Shown: positions 24,901 through 38,500, counted from the first letter of the stretch. The stretch: 64,000 nt of DNA from Gymnorhina tibicen (GCA_013399875.1 VXAZ01010877.1:557772-621771); one strand, 5' to 3'. Translations and numbers: made by a program. Notes: generated from the sequence alone by a model not told the origin.

Positions 24901-26676
24901 AAAAGTAAGAAAAACTGAGGGTTGGCTTTATGACGAGACATTTTCTGTTTCATAAGAAGTCATAAAACTGGTTTTTTGTGATAAAACTCGAAACTAAATT
25001 GCCTGTCAATCTAAAGTCTGATTTACTTTAACTTACTGGAAGAAACCACAAATAAAAAGAGAAAGATAGATCCTTTAACTTCACTGAAGTGCTACCGCCA
25101 GGAACAGAAACACAAGTCAGTAATTTTTCGATAACAATATACCCCTAGAAATCTTTCTATTTAGAAGAGAACTTGCCCTGAATAGAGTCAAACAGATCAG
25201 CTAGAAATAAAGGCAGAATGGATATAAGCAGGGCCAAAAAGTGTTTATTATTAATCATGGGAGAAAGAAAAAAGAAAAAAAAAAAATACAGTGAACACAG
25301 CAGAACTGGCCAGATTTCATAAAACTAAATTCATAAAACACTCATAAAATGTGATATTAGCCATATTTAGCCTTTTCTTTTCCTATATTTTGTCTTTAAA
25401 AACTAGAACACAACCATAAACTCTGCAATGATCTATTGCTTAGTACCTATCACAGCCATTATGTAAGCAAATACATCACAACACTTAAGATCACATGCTT
25501 GAATAATCAGCTGCTAATTGAGTATATCTGCAATTGCCTTGTTCCTTCCTTTCTCTGACCCGAAACAGTAAGTAAATAACATTACAAAAATCTCCATCTC
25601 CAGCAGTCAGATATAACAAAGAAACTAAAACAATAGACTCCTTCCTATGGGACAGTAATCAGTAAGGCTGTATTTTAAACTCTAGAGCCTGAAAATCAGA
25701 CTGATTTCCAACAAATGACTACACTGTTTAATATACACAGCAAACGGAGGAGGCCAACTCATGCAGTCAAACATTAAGATAAGCCCTTCTGGAAGGCCAC
25801 ACCAAAGAGTGTTTACCCAAAGCTGGACATCAGCAGCATCACTGGAAGTTCCTAACAAGCATAAGATAAAAATATCACAGAGACAAATTATTTCTTCGTG
25901 TGGTTTTTTTGTACTCCTCTGAGTAACTAAAGTTTCCCTTCTACCTGTCTGGCCTTTAATAACATATGCTTTCAAGGCCTTTAAAACATGCCCAGGTTAC
26001 CTCAGGCCTCGGGGAAGATATTGTTTGTAGGCTCTCGAGAAAACGCTCTGCCAGCATTTTCCTTCTCTGTTGCAGAGAAGAAGGAATGACTTTAGCACTT
26101 CTACTGATTTCAAGTTATGGAAGCACGGTGCAAGAAAAGTGTGCTAGAAAGCACTGACCCATAAAGCAGTTGACGACCAACTACCATCCTAAAGGCATAC
26201 GTCACAGGGTGCGTGGTGTGTTCATCAGGTCTATGACAATCCCTGTATCTAAGTGCCCAAAAGCATACAGAAACTTACAATGCTGTAAGACTCTCCAAAT
26301 AAATATTCCAAATACAATAAAGGTGTTTCCTATTATTTTTCTTAGATCATACCCTAGGAACAATCTGAATGTAAGTACCAGTATTTACATATGCACAGAA
26401 GTAAGTGTGATTACTTCTGTGGACATTCTTTTCACTGCTCAAGCTGTAAAACACAAACACTAAGACAAATAATTCAGGATTTAGCTGGAAGATTGCAGAA
26501 GAAATTTGAATCACAGAGAGTAACAAAGATTTCAGACTTCCTTATCTTTACATTCATAGCAAAGCCATAAAGCACAAGGAACGTAAGGATAAAATTGAAA
26601 CTTCCGAGGAGATTGACTGCACCTAAGTCATTTTTGCACCCAATAACCAGAAAAGCTTATATATTTTGAGTATAAT

Positions 26677-26735
26677 TGACATTAAGGTAATGACTGTAAG
26701 TTTTATGTAACTGACATTAAACTAATGACTGCAAG
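26677..26735. repeat. diverged tandem duplication, period 35
   Basis: TGACATTAAGGTAATGACTG and TGACATTAAACTAATGACTG occur 35 bases apart, with matching flanks (GTAAG and GCAAG). Confidence 0.7.
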
Positions 26736-26867
26736 AAACAAACAGGACAATCAACTCGGACAGGATGAAAATCTTTATATTCTAAATGATTACTTCTGTG
26801 GCTAAGTTCAGGAACGAAAGAAAAATTGGTCCCAGTGACCCACAAAGCTGCAGACTGTTCTTGTGCG

Positions 26868-26890
26868 TACACACAGACACACACACACCG
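26868..26890. repeat. short (CA)n-like microsatellite
   Basis: A CACACAGACACACACACACC-type run lies just outside the CpG island. Confidence 0.8.
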
Positions 26891-27009
26891 AAGGTCAGTC
26901 TCCTCCCTGCATTTTACACTTTCCTCCCTTCCTCTAATCTTCACACAGGCCTTGCACTCTATCCCTGTGCCAGACAGCTACGGGCTGTTAGAAATCACAA
27001 GATTTCAGA

Positions 27010-27730
27010 GGTTCGCTCCGCGGCACGTACAGAGCAGAGACAAGGAACCCTGCCCCTTCCTCCCCCGGCTGCTCCGCACTGGCGCGGCGCGCCCCGCTCT
27101 CCTCCTCGGCCGCGCTCTCCCAAGAGCCGCCACCCGCTCCCGGCAGGGGGAGGCGCCCGGGGAAGCCCGCCGACCCCGGGCCGGGACCGGCCGCGCTGGA
27201 GGCGGCGGGAGGCGGGCAAAGACGGCTTCCCGANNNNNNNNNNNNNNNNNNNNNNNNNNNNNNNNNNNNNNNNNNNNNNNNNNNNNNNNNNNNNNNNNNN
27301 NNNNNNNNNNNNNNNNNNNNNNNNNNNNNNNNNNNNNNNNNNNNNNNNNNNNNNNNNNNNNNNNNNNNNNNNNNNNNNNNNNNNNNNNNNNNNNNNNNNN
27401 NNNNNNNNNNNNNNNNNNNNNNNNNNNNNNNNNNNNNNNNNNNNNNNNNNNNNNNNNNNNNNNNNNNNNNNNNNNNNNNNNNNGCCCCGCTACGGCCGCC
27501 CCCCGCCCGCCCCCGCGGCGGCGGAGCCGGCCCAGGCCCCGCCCCTCCGGGAGTCGCGTTCGCTCTGCCCGAGGCTGGGCGTGTACGCCCTCCGCCCCCG
27601 CCCGCTGCCCCGGCCGCGCTCCGCTCGGGGCGGTTCTACCGGGGCTGCCGAGAACGGGTCTTCGTCTTCTCCCGCTCTTCGCTCCGCAGCTCTGTTCTGT
27701 GAGGCTGTTACGTCCTAAGCCCGGGGCCTT
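27010..27730 (-). promoter_or_regulatory. NDFIP2: CpG island, probable NDFIP2 promoter and first exon
   Basis: An abrupt rise in G+C with many CpGs begins near 27010 and ends near 27730, in otherwise AT-rich DNA. It holds GC boxes, including GGAGGGGCGGGGCC on the minus strand at 27535-27548, and no TATA box, which is typical of a housekeeping promoter. It is the first CpG island upstream of the visible NDFIP2 exons and lies on the correct side. The donor expected after the first coding exon (human ends RYQV) is not seen in the sequence left of the gap, so the exon probably lies within the 250 N. An alternative is that the real promoter is the island at the right edge of the window. I consider that less likely because that island fits RBM26. 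Confidence 0.6.
27234..27483. other. assembly gap (250 N) inside the CpG island
   Basis: Both flanks are extremely GC-rich, the usual cause of dropout in bird assemblies. The gap length is probably nominal. Long open frames that cross it are artefacts of translating N. Confidence 0.97.
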
Positions 27731-29690
27731 GCCTAGGTATTTGTCGCTATTGATCACCATGGGGCAAGAAGAAGTACAGCATGGCACGGAAGACATCTTG
27801 GGGACCCGGAGAGTGATTTTGAATAGGCATCTACCTAAAGTAATTAAGAGTCCTAAGCCCGTTTGCCTGCTGTTCCTGTGAAGGCAAAGCATCGTTCTAT
27901 GGCAAGAAATTGTTGTAATTTTCCTCTTCTCTCTTCCTCCTAAGACTAAATGTTCAGATGTTTATGACCTCCTGGAGTAAAACCAGTTAAAAACGCCTGC
28001 ACCCATAAAGGTGTATCGGATGAGGCTGACTCATTTCTAGGTTCCCGAACTGCCAGATGTGTAGCTGTGGCACGCAACCATTTCAAATAGCCATAGATGC
28101 ATCTCTTGGCAGCAGAGGAGTGTTCGCTTGTGCTGCTGTATAGCTGATCTGCAAGGCAAATGCTCTCACAGAAGTGACTTCTCGCTATCGCTAATGGCCG
28201 GTACGCAGAACTTTGTCCTGCAGCTCAGGTCATCACCTTTCCGTAGCTGCTTGCTGACCTGAGCAGCTGGGTAAGTGCGGTTGTGCAGGCAGGCATCACT
28301 GGTGAGCTGGGTGAGGACTTGCGGGAGTGGAGCGAAGTGCCAGGACGTGCGCGTGGGAGGGCAGAGAAGTGGAGAGCGAGCTCTATTATTGGAGTCATGT
28401 CTCTGGATGGGGGTGGGAGCGAAGATAGGCAGGATTACAAGGGAGGAGGAGGTGAAAGCGTGAGACTTTGCGTGCGTGCCTGGGACCTTGCTTGCAGCCC
28501 ATACCTGGATAATGCAGCAGTTACTAAAGCTATCCAAATGAAAAGAAAAACATGTTTGGAAAGTTCGGGCCTATTCTGTTTGTTGCATTTGTTCTTGTAC
28601 AACTCTGTTGCACATCAAAAGCGCTGGCAGTTAGGAAACAAAGTTGGCAGAGAAATATAGGTTAGAAATGGATTAATATTATTTTCCTAACAGGATTTTC
28701 TCCTTTTTCCTCTTTATACATAATGAACATTTAATTATTCTCTTCTAAAAGGAACAGTTTTTAGTAAAGGTCATCTTGAGTTTAAGAAAGTTTGTACAGA
28801 GTATTGCAGTGTGTTTCAGTTACCAAAATCTCTTAATTATATTTCCAGATTTCATGGGACATGGAAATGAGACCATTTGTGTAATCAGTTTAACATCTTC
28901 TGTATCATTAGCAACAATTATCTCCAAAGTAAACTTTTCCTGAAGTGTTGCACGTGACATCTCGGCTCAGGAAGTTGTCACCTGATCTCCATGGCTTTCT
29001 AAGTGTCGTATCTCAGCTGTGCAATACACTGTCCTAGAAACCCCAACAAGTTAAGAGCTGCCAAATGGAATTTGAGCCTGCAAATGCAGGAATACAATTG
29101 AGTAAGCAGTTATTAAGATGTAACCTTCAGTTCTGAACTCATACAGTTCATGTCTTTTAAAGGAAGAAAGAACAATAGGTGAGAACCAAAGTGTATTTAA
29201 TAGGAAAACTGGAAAATATTCCATAGCACTTGGGAAAAGACTCAGCAGAGGCAGGAGCAGATTCAGCAGAATTAATACAGTTGTGTGTGGAGAGGGAGTT
29301 TCATATTTAGGGACAAATTTTGGATAGGTGATATAGCTTATATACAAGAACAAACTTCTTTTACTTCAGTAATGTCAGTGTACTTATGGGACTTGTACCA
29401 AAGCAGGCCATATGACTAATTTAGGCTTTAAATATGCCGTTCTTTTGATTCTTATTCTTTCTAGAACATCAAAATATATTTTTTTAAGCTATGTAACTGG
29501 ATAGGAAGTTATGTCATTGTATTGATAAAAGGCTAAAAAAGGAAGATCATGCATTTCCTTCAGACTTTTGTATTTTCAAATGAGTGTTATCTGTATATTT
29601 TAATTTAACTGTCTGGTTCCAGAGGTTTTGACAATGGCATAATATTAATCTATAATGCAAAGCAATTGGCAAGAACTAAGGTTCCTTCAA
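27731..29690. other. intergenic sequence upstream of NDFIP2
   Basis: No element or conserved reading frame was recognised. A moderately GC-rich, purine-rich patch lies at about 28270-28500. A divergent non-coding transcript from the NDFIP2 CpG island is possible here, as a human NDFIP2 antisense RNA is known, but no exon can be supported. Confidence 0.5.
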
Positions 29691-30150
29691 ATCACAGAAT
29701 CACAGAATGGGTGAGGTTAGAAGGGACTTCTGGAGGCCATCTAGCCCACCTCCCTGCTCAAGCAGGGATACCTAGAGCAGGCTGCCCAGGACCAGAGGGT
29801 TTTTGAATATCTCCAAGGATGGAGACTCCACAAGTTTTCGGGGCAACCTAAGTCAATGCTCAGTTACTGCGACAGTAAAAAAATTTTCCTGATGTTCAGA
29901 GGGAGCCTCCAGTGTTTCTGTGTGGGCCCATTATCCTGGTTCTGTCGCTGAGCATCGCTGAGAAGAGCCTGGCTCCATCTGCTATGCACCTTCCCTTCAG
30001 GTATTTATAGACATTTATGGGATCCCCTCTGAGCCATTTCTGCTCCAGGCTGAAGGGTCCCAGATCTCAAGGCTTTCTTCACAGGACAGATGCTCCAGTC
30101 CCTTCATCACCCTGCTGGCCCTTTGTTGGATTCTCTCCAGTGAGTCCGTA
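29691..30150 (-). mobile_element. CR1 LINE fragment, 3' end
   Basis: It opens with atcacagaatcacagaatgg and continues with the standard antisense CR1 3' region: 'cctccctgctcaagcaggga', 'ttttcctgatgttcagaggg', 'tctgtcgctgagcatcgctg' and 'ggcccctttgttgga'-like text. It is 5'-truncated at about 30150, is moderately diverged and reads on the minus strand. Confidence 0.9.
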
Positions 30151-33100
30151 TTTTGCTTGTACTCTCTTGTACAGAATATATATTGAATATAGGAAATGTG
30201 TCTTTCAGAAGTGCTAGGACTTTATTACTTAGATGAACAAATCATGTGGAGTGTCCTGTTGACTAAAACACTTGAATGCTAGTTTTAAGATTTACTTTTT
30301 TAGTTTAACCTTAAAACTTAAGGGCCTACAATGACAGTACTGGATAGGACTATTTCCTGGATCCTACTGAACATTGGTTTTTTGTCAAAGAACTGTATTT
30401 TAAGAAACAGAAATAGTGCTTCAAATAGCATGTAATCAAAATAGTTTCAAATTTACATTTAAAAGGAAGTATTGCCTCAGATTTTTTTTAGGAAAAAAGA
30501 AATTTAATTGCCGTTAGTCAGCAAATTTACAACAGTTTAAACTTTGTTCCACCATGAAAATGAGCCAGGAAAAGATTCTTCTTGGTAGCAGCAGCACTTG
30601 CAAGCCCGGTTCTGTGAAAAGTTGTCTTGAAGGATGGCATCTGAATTCAGACAAGTCTGAACTTAACTGCACAAAGGCAAGCAGTACAGGACTGTTAGCA
30701 ATTTTAATCTTGTTTTTCATTCATTATTCAACCAACGGCCAGCAAATAAGAAAGCACAGTATTTATCTTTACATTTCTTCACCTATATAAGCCTATCTAA
30801 ATTTTTAAGGTTTCTTACGGAACTCACAGAGTAGGTAGATTTCAGAACTAAGTTAATTTTATCTTATTAAAAATACATAAACCAAATACCACATATTTCT
30901 ATTATTCTATAATTTTGTACTATTTTAAGTAAATATAGCAATTACTATATTTTACTTTCTGTACTGTATAAAGAATTTAAAAATTTAAAAATGAAAGCTG
31001 TACATTCCTATCCAAAACCTGGGAAACAAAGTAAAATTTCAGGTTTTATAGCTTTGTTCTACATCTTTAGTGTGTGTTTTTAAACCTTTAATACAGATAA
31101 TGTCGGCGAGAAATAAATACTTTTTTCCAAATGTAAATCTAACAAAATCAATGTACCTAATTTACTTATGGACCAATCCTAAAGCAGGCTGTAAATTTAT
31201 TGACTGTGTTTCTTTTCTTCTGTATTTTCAAACTCCTTTTAGAAACTATTTGCTTTTAATTCTATGTTCCTGGTTATGTAAACTGCACAAAATTTTCAAT
31301 CTCTATATGGGCTTAGATAGTTACGTTAAGCAGGAAGTTGGCTTAAACAAGCCACTGGGACTGAATTTCTCAGAAAGAACTAGCAGGACTTTGGCTTGGT
31401 TTTCTTCATCTTTTCTTCTGCTTTTTAGGCAACATAGGCAATGACAGAGCCATTGTTAATAGGAAAACTGGGCTACTTTAAAGATTTTGTAGCCGAATGT
31501 AGATTTTCAATTACATAGTCATCATTTGTGTTTAGTGTATATATACATGTGTACAGTCTTGCAAATCTGGCCTTTGGATATGTCCAAATACCATGCAAAT
31601 GTGTCTGAACCAGGTTTAAAAGTCATTGCTGCAACACAGAGCTCAGGTTAGGAAACATCTCAAATATTTGCCTTGGTCTAGGACAGATTTTGCAGCCTGC
31701 ATGGATCTCTTTACTGCCTCAGCCATTTCCTGCTAAGTCACAGAGACAGTTCTGAACTAGCTCAGGTATATTCTGACAAGCTACTCCTACTTCTTCTAAG
31801 CTGGTACCATGGTTGGATCCCTACATCTCTGTTGTCTCACTTACAACTTACATTAATTACCTTTGCTGACTACAAGCACACTTAAAGCAGGAGACCACAG
31901 AAGTGAAGGAACATAATCTTTTAAAAAGGCTTCAGAAAAGTTTAGGGAGCCAATGCTCACATTAGCAGTAGTACAGCTTCTTCAGAACAGCTCAATGGTT
32001 TGGCAAGGAGAAAAAAAGGAGCACAATGAGCAGCCATTGCAAGATGATTGCATAGCCAGTTCTGTGCAGTAACCTATGAGCCTAGAGGAAATGGTACAGA
32101 GTCCATAAATAAAGGCTGAGGCAGTGTGTGCTTGTCTCTCAGAACAGGTTCTTCTTAAGAAGGCGTATTTCCACATACTGTGACACACTGAGAATGAAGA
32201 ATGAATGCAACAGCTGCTGGTGTTTCACACAGGTGACAGAGGAGGGTCTAACACTGAGTAAAAAGGATCTGCCAAGTCCCACCTATTTGGAGAGGCACAT
32301 GTACTTGAGAGAAGTCAGTTTAAAGCAGAAGAATCACAGGAGTAAATATACGAGTGTGTGCCAGTTTGAAGTTGTTCACTTAAAATCAGTTTGTCTCTTA
32401 AAAATTTGTGAGTTGATAATTATTTTTTTAAAAATCCCTCATAATAAAATATAATAATTTAAATATTTGTGTGATATGAACACTGATGGTGGGCACTACC
32501 TAAACACACCACAAATGTCAAAAATCGAGAAGTAACTAGAATTTTCTGAAATTTATATGGCCTAGCTCTTCAGTGTGTTTTCAGCTACAGATCTGATGTC
32601 AAAAACCTGATGTTGACAGTTGCCAACATGTGCTGTTATGTAAATACACAATGTTTAACAAACAAAAAAATTGCCCTATGGCTTTGAAGTTTTCATTTAA
32701 CAAGTGAGGTTGAATGGAATGTGCAGAAGTCAGTCAGAGCTGATAAAACCAATGACATTATAGATGAAATACAGAATAAAGAATGTAAATATACACCAAA
32801 CTGTGAAGGAATGTGGGAAATATGTGAGAAAGTACCTCCAGCTGTAAAACAAAGAACAATAAAACAGACCCCAAACCCTTGAGCTCTGTTGGGGAAAAAA
32901 TGGAGGAAATGGTAGAAAATAAAGACATCTGTAGGCTTAGTGCATTGAAAGTCAATACAGATGCATGCTACAAGAATAAATCCAATGCTGTTATGAAGTC
33001 TTATTTGGACATGATATTTCTATTCTGATCTTGGCAATACTTGTCATTTTTGTAATATCAATAAGGCATGATGAGGTAGAAAACAGTTTTAGCATGTATT

Positions 33101-34819
33101 CCTTAGGGAAAAGATTATTCAAACATTTGTTAATCCATTTATCTGAAAGTTACTTTGATATTAAATTGGCTGTATGCGAAACAAAATCTGATGAGTTAAG
33201 GCCTTGATGTTATCTGAACATCATTTTGTTATACAACTAGAAGAGGAAAGACCAAGCAATAGGTACACAAGTAACTCCATGCTCTTGTAGTGCCAGTGTT
33301 GCTGTAAGTATGAACTGCAAAGCACGGTCTCTATCCTAAAGGAGTAGAAGGAAGCTGGATATATATTCACAATAATTTACTCCTAGGTCAGTAAGTCCGA
33401 AGTGTTGGCATTTCTCCTAATGCTTATAACACAATATAAAAATCTATTTGAAAAAGCTATAAAATGAAAATTATCTTTTCAGAATCCAAATTATGCTGAT
33501 CATTCAACTCAGATGTGCTGTGACGCTGCCCTTCACAGTACTGATAGTGGTTTTTTTTCTAAATAACTCTCAGTCTTTTCATCGTTGTATATACAGCTCT
33601 TGAGCAGGCTTCATGCCCAAATTGATTTTCTTCTACATTAAATAAAGTTCTGTACAAATTATAAACCTCTTTTATTATGAACCCCCATTTTTTTCTGTGT
33701 TTGTAACGCAACTGCATTAAAAACCACACAGTGGTTACAGAGCTGTTGAGCTGTTACAGTGGCTCCTTGTAATACCAGCTTAGTTTCCTTTGAACATATG
33801 TCAGAATACAAACAGAAATCGAGCAGAATATAACAGAAATGTTGTTAACCACCAGATCATCAACCAGACCTAGCCAGCTGCAATGCTAACTCAGCCTAAA
33901 TTCTGGCTAAGGCCCCATGCCTCTAGTTTCCTGTTGACTAAGCATTCTGTTTCTTGATTCAAATAACTCTTCAAATGACTTTCAGAGGGTTTCTGATGTA
34001 CATAAATTTTACTCGTTAGCTAGCCACACAAACTTAGGTAGCACGTGAATATGACCGCTTACCTCAACAAATAATTTGTTAAACATGGAGAAAAATGTTC
34101 TTTTTTACTGGTCCAGCATGCTAACAGTCAAACAACATTGTGTCCCACTGTCAGAATATACTGTGCTATTTCAGATAGAGGCAGTTCCCTAAATTTTATC
34201 CAGTAGCTGCTCAGGAGCTAGTAATATGCAAACACATAAAAGTTGTTCAGGTCTTTTGCATACTCTTGTTTTGAAAAGTATGTAGCTCTCTTGAAAAAAT
34301 ACCTACTTTGGTAAATCTGAGTGGAAGTGTCCATCAACACCTGAGCTGACCTAGGGCTGCATTGGTAGAAAGGAAAAAATAAATTTTGAGAAATAATCCT
34401 CAGTGAAGATTTCCACTAAAGCTAGCTTTTGTTCCATTGTGTGGTATGTGTAGGTAGCTTCAGGCATGATATTTCATCATTCCTGTCAGTTTGGAGGCAA
34501 AGAAGGCAGTGCTACGCTTGAAAGTCTTAAATGCTGTTGGTAATATGCAGAAGGGCTCTAAAACAAGCAGTTCAGTAAGCGTTTGGTCCTGCATATACTT
34601 ATGTGAGTTAAGCTAATATAAAGGAAGAATGCTTATCTTGAAATATTTGTCAGATGTGTTGCCCCAATTTATTCTACTACAGAGCAGTTAACTCACCTAA
34701 ATTTAGATGTATCTGTCACAGATGTCTGCACTGGATCCAGATATCTGGGCATTTTTTACAGTGAGTGGAGAAAAAAAGGCACTTTCATGATTCAATTAAT
34801 CTCATTCTAAGATACATGC
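30151..34819. other. intergenic, no recognised features
   Basis: AT-rich non-coding sequence. Short open frames are present, but none has recognisable protein character. No transposable element was recognised. Confidence 0.6.
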
Positions 34820-34953
34820 TCCTGGTCCTGTCACTGGGCATCACTGAAAAATGTGTGGCCACCTTTTCTTCATTCCTTCCCTGCAGGTATTTTATACACA
34901 TGGATGGGATTCCCCTCAGCCTCTCTTCTCCATGCCCAACTCTCTCAGCCTCC
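34820..34953 (-). mobile_element. CR1 LINE fragment, 3'-proximal part
   Basis: The antisense phrases 'tcctggtcctgtcactgggc', 'ttccctgcaggtatttt', 'gggattcccctcagcctctc' and 'tctccatgcccaactctctc' match the CR1 region just upstream of the 3' end. The canonical 3' tip is missing. It abuts a CR1 piece of opposite orientation. Confidence 0.75.
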
Positions 34954-34957
34954 TTGA

Positions 34958-35440
34958 GGAGCCAACAACGAAAGGTGCTTTCCTGGACTTGATACTTAGA
35001 AACAAGGAAGAATTGGTCAGGGATGTGAAAGCTGGAGCAGCCTTGGCTGCAGTGGCCATATGACCACTGGGGTAACAGGATCCAGAAGGATACAGAGGGA
35101 AGAATATCCGGAGAGGAGGAAGCAGGGCAAAAATCAGGACCACAAGCCTGCATTTTGGAAGCTCAGACTGCAACTTCTTCAGAAAACTTCTTGGAATAAT
35201 CCCATAGGATATGACTCTAGATAGGAAAAAGGATCCAGGAGAGCTGGTTTATATTAAAATATCATCTCCTTCAAGCTTAAGAAAGCTTGATCCCAACAAA
35301 TAAGAGATCAAAAAAAGGCAGCAGGAATCCTGCATAGACGAGCAAGGAGCTTATAAACTAATTCAGATATAAAAAAGAAGTGCATGAGATGAGGGAAATA
35401 GCAGGTGACCCACAGGGTATGCAGAATGTATCTTTAATAA
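34958..35440 (+). mobile_element. CR1 LINE fragment, central ORF2, opposite orientation
   Basis: The plus-strand translation contains TTKGAFLDLILRNKEELVRD followed by VKAGAAL, a hallmark of the CR1 ORF2 region between endonuclease and reverse transcriptase. It continues in broken frames with LHFGSSDCNFFRKLLGIIP and KISSPSSLRKLD, which keep CR1 order. Stops and frameshifts show an old, dead copy. Confidence 0.8.
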
Positions 35441-35494
35441 GGGTATGTTTCTCAAAAAAATAGCAGAAGGAACTTCATCTCATTGTTGGAGTTC

Positions 35495-35534
35495 ATTTTA
35501 TTTTATTTTATTTTATTTTATTTTATTTTATTTT
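35495..35534. repeat. (ATTTT)8 microsatellite
   Basis: Eight perfect ATTTT units, just after the plus-strand CR1 fragment. Confidence 0.97.
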
Positions 35535-38500
35535 GATATCTCATTTGATTAACCTTTTCTACCTGGAAAGTTGAGGAAAAGGACATTCAAGGGCTAATTT
35601 TTCTCACCACATGATAAGGAAGGAAAGATGAAAGAGGGAAAGGATACCCAAGAGTTTGAATAGGAGACAAGTTTCCTGTACTTCTGGAACTGTGTTCACA
35701 TACCAGCTGTATTTTCTTGAGATGAAAACCTTGTGGGCATCAACCACCATGCTAGTTCTGTGGCCAAATCAGAAATAAAAAAAAAAAAACCCAACCACAA
35801 ACCAGGTGCATATCTCAGAAAAGAGAATGAGTGACTGGGAATCAGGACCATGGCATGTTCCAGCCGTAAGTCTGTAAGTACACTGAGTAACAATTAAGTG
35901 AGCTTATTTCCATGTAATCTGGAAAGCTCTTCAGTGAGAGCTTCCAGAAGTGCTGGATCATGTGCTGACAATACTGCTGTTAAGATGGTGGGAACTGAAA
36001 ATGGAAGCCTCTGTAAAATCTGCAGACAATATTGAGTCTCAGAAGGAAGAATAGGCACCAGACAAGGAGAAAGAAGTGAAAAATAACTTGCGAAAACCTT
36101 TGGAAACTTGGAAACCAACAAATGGGAGAAACCATATTGCCTAAGATGCTGGCTGACACTTTGAGAGAGTTTGACTAGAACTAAGAAATAGTCCTTTGTT
36201 CCCAATACTTAGAGATCTGAGACCGCTTTCCTAGGTCCAGTTTCCCTTGACCATATCCCGGCTCTATTTGAGGGACATACTCAGGCATGTGTTATATCAA
36301 ATTCCCTAGTCTTTGATATTTAACATACCAGGTTTCAAGAGAAACAAAACCAGGACTTGTGAGCTGAATGGGACCCATAGTGTTTTACAGAATCTTTTTC
36401 TGTTATTTCCACCTGGAATTGTGCCAGAATCCTAGTAAAAGTGAATCTGCATGTAGCAGCTGTAGTTAGAAGTCAGGAAGTGCTACAGGAACAAGGCTTC
36501 AAATCAGGTGTCAACAACTAGTACAGAATGTTGTTCAACTCAGCACACAAATATCCACTTGGTAGGATGTGCTGGTCTCAACTACTTTCATTCTTTGACA
36601 GATGTCCCAGTCATGAAGGAAGTGGGGTATTTGTTGGGCTCATTGAGACATCAGACTTAGGAGTGATAGAAAACTTGTTTCCAAATGTGGCACATACCAG
36701 TTGTTCTGATGTATGAGCTCTTGCTGAGGTAAAGCATCTGAGACAAGACCGTGGTATTTGCATTTCAGAACAGTTTTGCCAAGCATGTGCCTTTCAGAAT
36801 GACTTTTAAAAACAATATTTGATCTTAGCACTATCAGAACTAGGTAAAGCAAATGTTAGTAATTCAGTCTCCTTGAAGATCAAGGAATGCATTGCCAGGA
36901 TTCAAAATGTTTTCAGGACACTGTAGGCAGGACTGGGTGCCTCAAATGGAGGCATCTGTTGCAGGGTGAGCCGAATTATCTGTCCAGATTCTTCAGCCTT
37001 ACAGCCCAGCACATACAGTACCAATAAGAGTAGCAGGCTGCAGGCTCTGTGTGTTTTAAGTTGACAACACAATTATTAAGACATATCAGGATTCATCTGG
37101 ACTTGTATTGACCTGCCTGAAGGTTGAGGTTAGTTTGTTAGCTGTAACAGCAGTTGTCTGATAACCAGGTAACAGTTACCTGATTTGTTTCAGCCTTTGC
37201 TTAACTTTGTACAGCTGAATGGAATAAAGCTTATTGCAATATATATTTTTATAAGTAGTCAATACAACATGTAGTTTTTCTTTCTCTAGTGATCTATGAT
37301 GATGCTAGAATAAAAATACAGGGTAGAGATGTACAGGTATAGGATGTTAACTGGAGCCTTAACAGTGGAGACACAGGTTGATAACAGAGGCCCCTGGCTG
37401 TAAACAACTTGGGAGCAGCCAGTTACTGGCTGCCAAAGGAATACAGCCTGGGCAGACAGGTAAAACAATTTAGGGGTTACAAAAGGAGGAAAAAACTGGT
37501 ATCTGATATAAGTAAAACATGCTGTACATAGTAGATTTTGCTGTAATATGGAATTGTGAACCAATGAATAAGGAGCAAGCAAATTGTGTTAGGAAGTACA
37601 TAATAATGACACTAAGAAGACCCAAGAGTGAGGAGGAGGAAACCATCAATACCAAAATCATATTTTCAGTAAAGAGAAGTAAGAAGCCCCCCACATCACA
37701 CCTCTTCTGTGGATATCTTGCCATGACACGCCCAGACTCCCTAGACAGAAGCCATCAACTTTAGGACAGGATCTCTGTGTCACCAGAGTGACACTGGAAG
37801 GGTAAGCATAATACCAGAGAACGGGACAATTACTATAAAGTTTGAGTACTTTGATTTTCACTCTATGATTATAGGGATGAACCATAATGTTTGTATAATT
37901 GGAATTATAATTGATAGTATCATTGTGTTCAGACTAATAAAAATTCTTTGATTAGACTATCAAGACTTTAATTAGACTAGCAGTAGACTCCCAGTTCTGC
38001 ATAAAATGTATGTGACCCACATAAACTACATAACTTGTATTGCACCAAATTGGCAGGGGTGACCTAAGCTGCAATTTAAACGCAACAAATCAGTACTAAG
38101 TTTGTGGAGAACCTTGTTTGTGGGCCTGGATTCTTAAAACTTGATCCAACTACCGACTCTATTGATTTTATTTCCACGGACTGTAATGGGAGGCAGGGTG
38201 TCAAGCTCATATACAGGCATCTAGCTATACCCCGTGTGCCTTCAAAAAGATACTGAAATGTGTTTTGACATTCTCATTGTATAACTGAAGAGATGCCAGG
38301 TACTAGCAGTCAATTCATGGATGCTAAATACAACAGAGGCACAGAATCCTGTAGCTTATATGGGACATGCAAAGGTTAACTAGGCCAATTCTGCTCAAAC
38401 CAGGCCTAGTAACGTCAGGTTGCTCAGGCCTTGCCCAGTCAAATTTTGAATATCTCCCAGGATGCAGAATGTTTCAATTCTGTTCTCTCTGTTGACTATA

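Larger units (their letters stand above)
9501..27233 (-). other. NDFIP2 intron 1 (inferred extent)
   Basis: The acceptor next to the 9344-9500 exon is clear. The upstream donor is not visible and is inferred to lie in or near the gap at 27234-27483. This AT-rich span of at least 17.7 kb contains two CR1 fragments (10629-10868 and 15312-15945), an 18-base tandem duplication at 14747-14782, a perfect hairpin at 13271-13298 and a diverged 35-base-period duplication at 26677-26735. No coding exon was recognised. Confidence 0.6.

Noticed and set aside
26786..27892. Open frames of 295 to 351 codons across the CpG island on both strands
   Set aside because: They exist only because the 250 N translate without stops. 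The flanking parts are GC-rich and resemble no protein.
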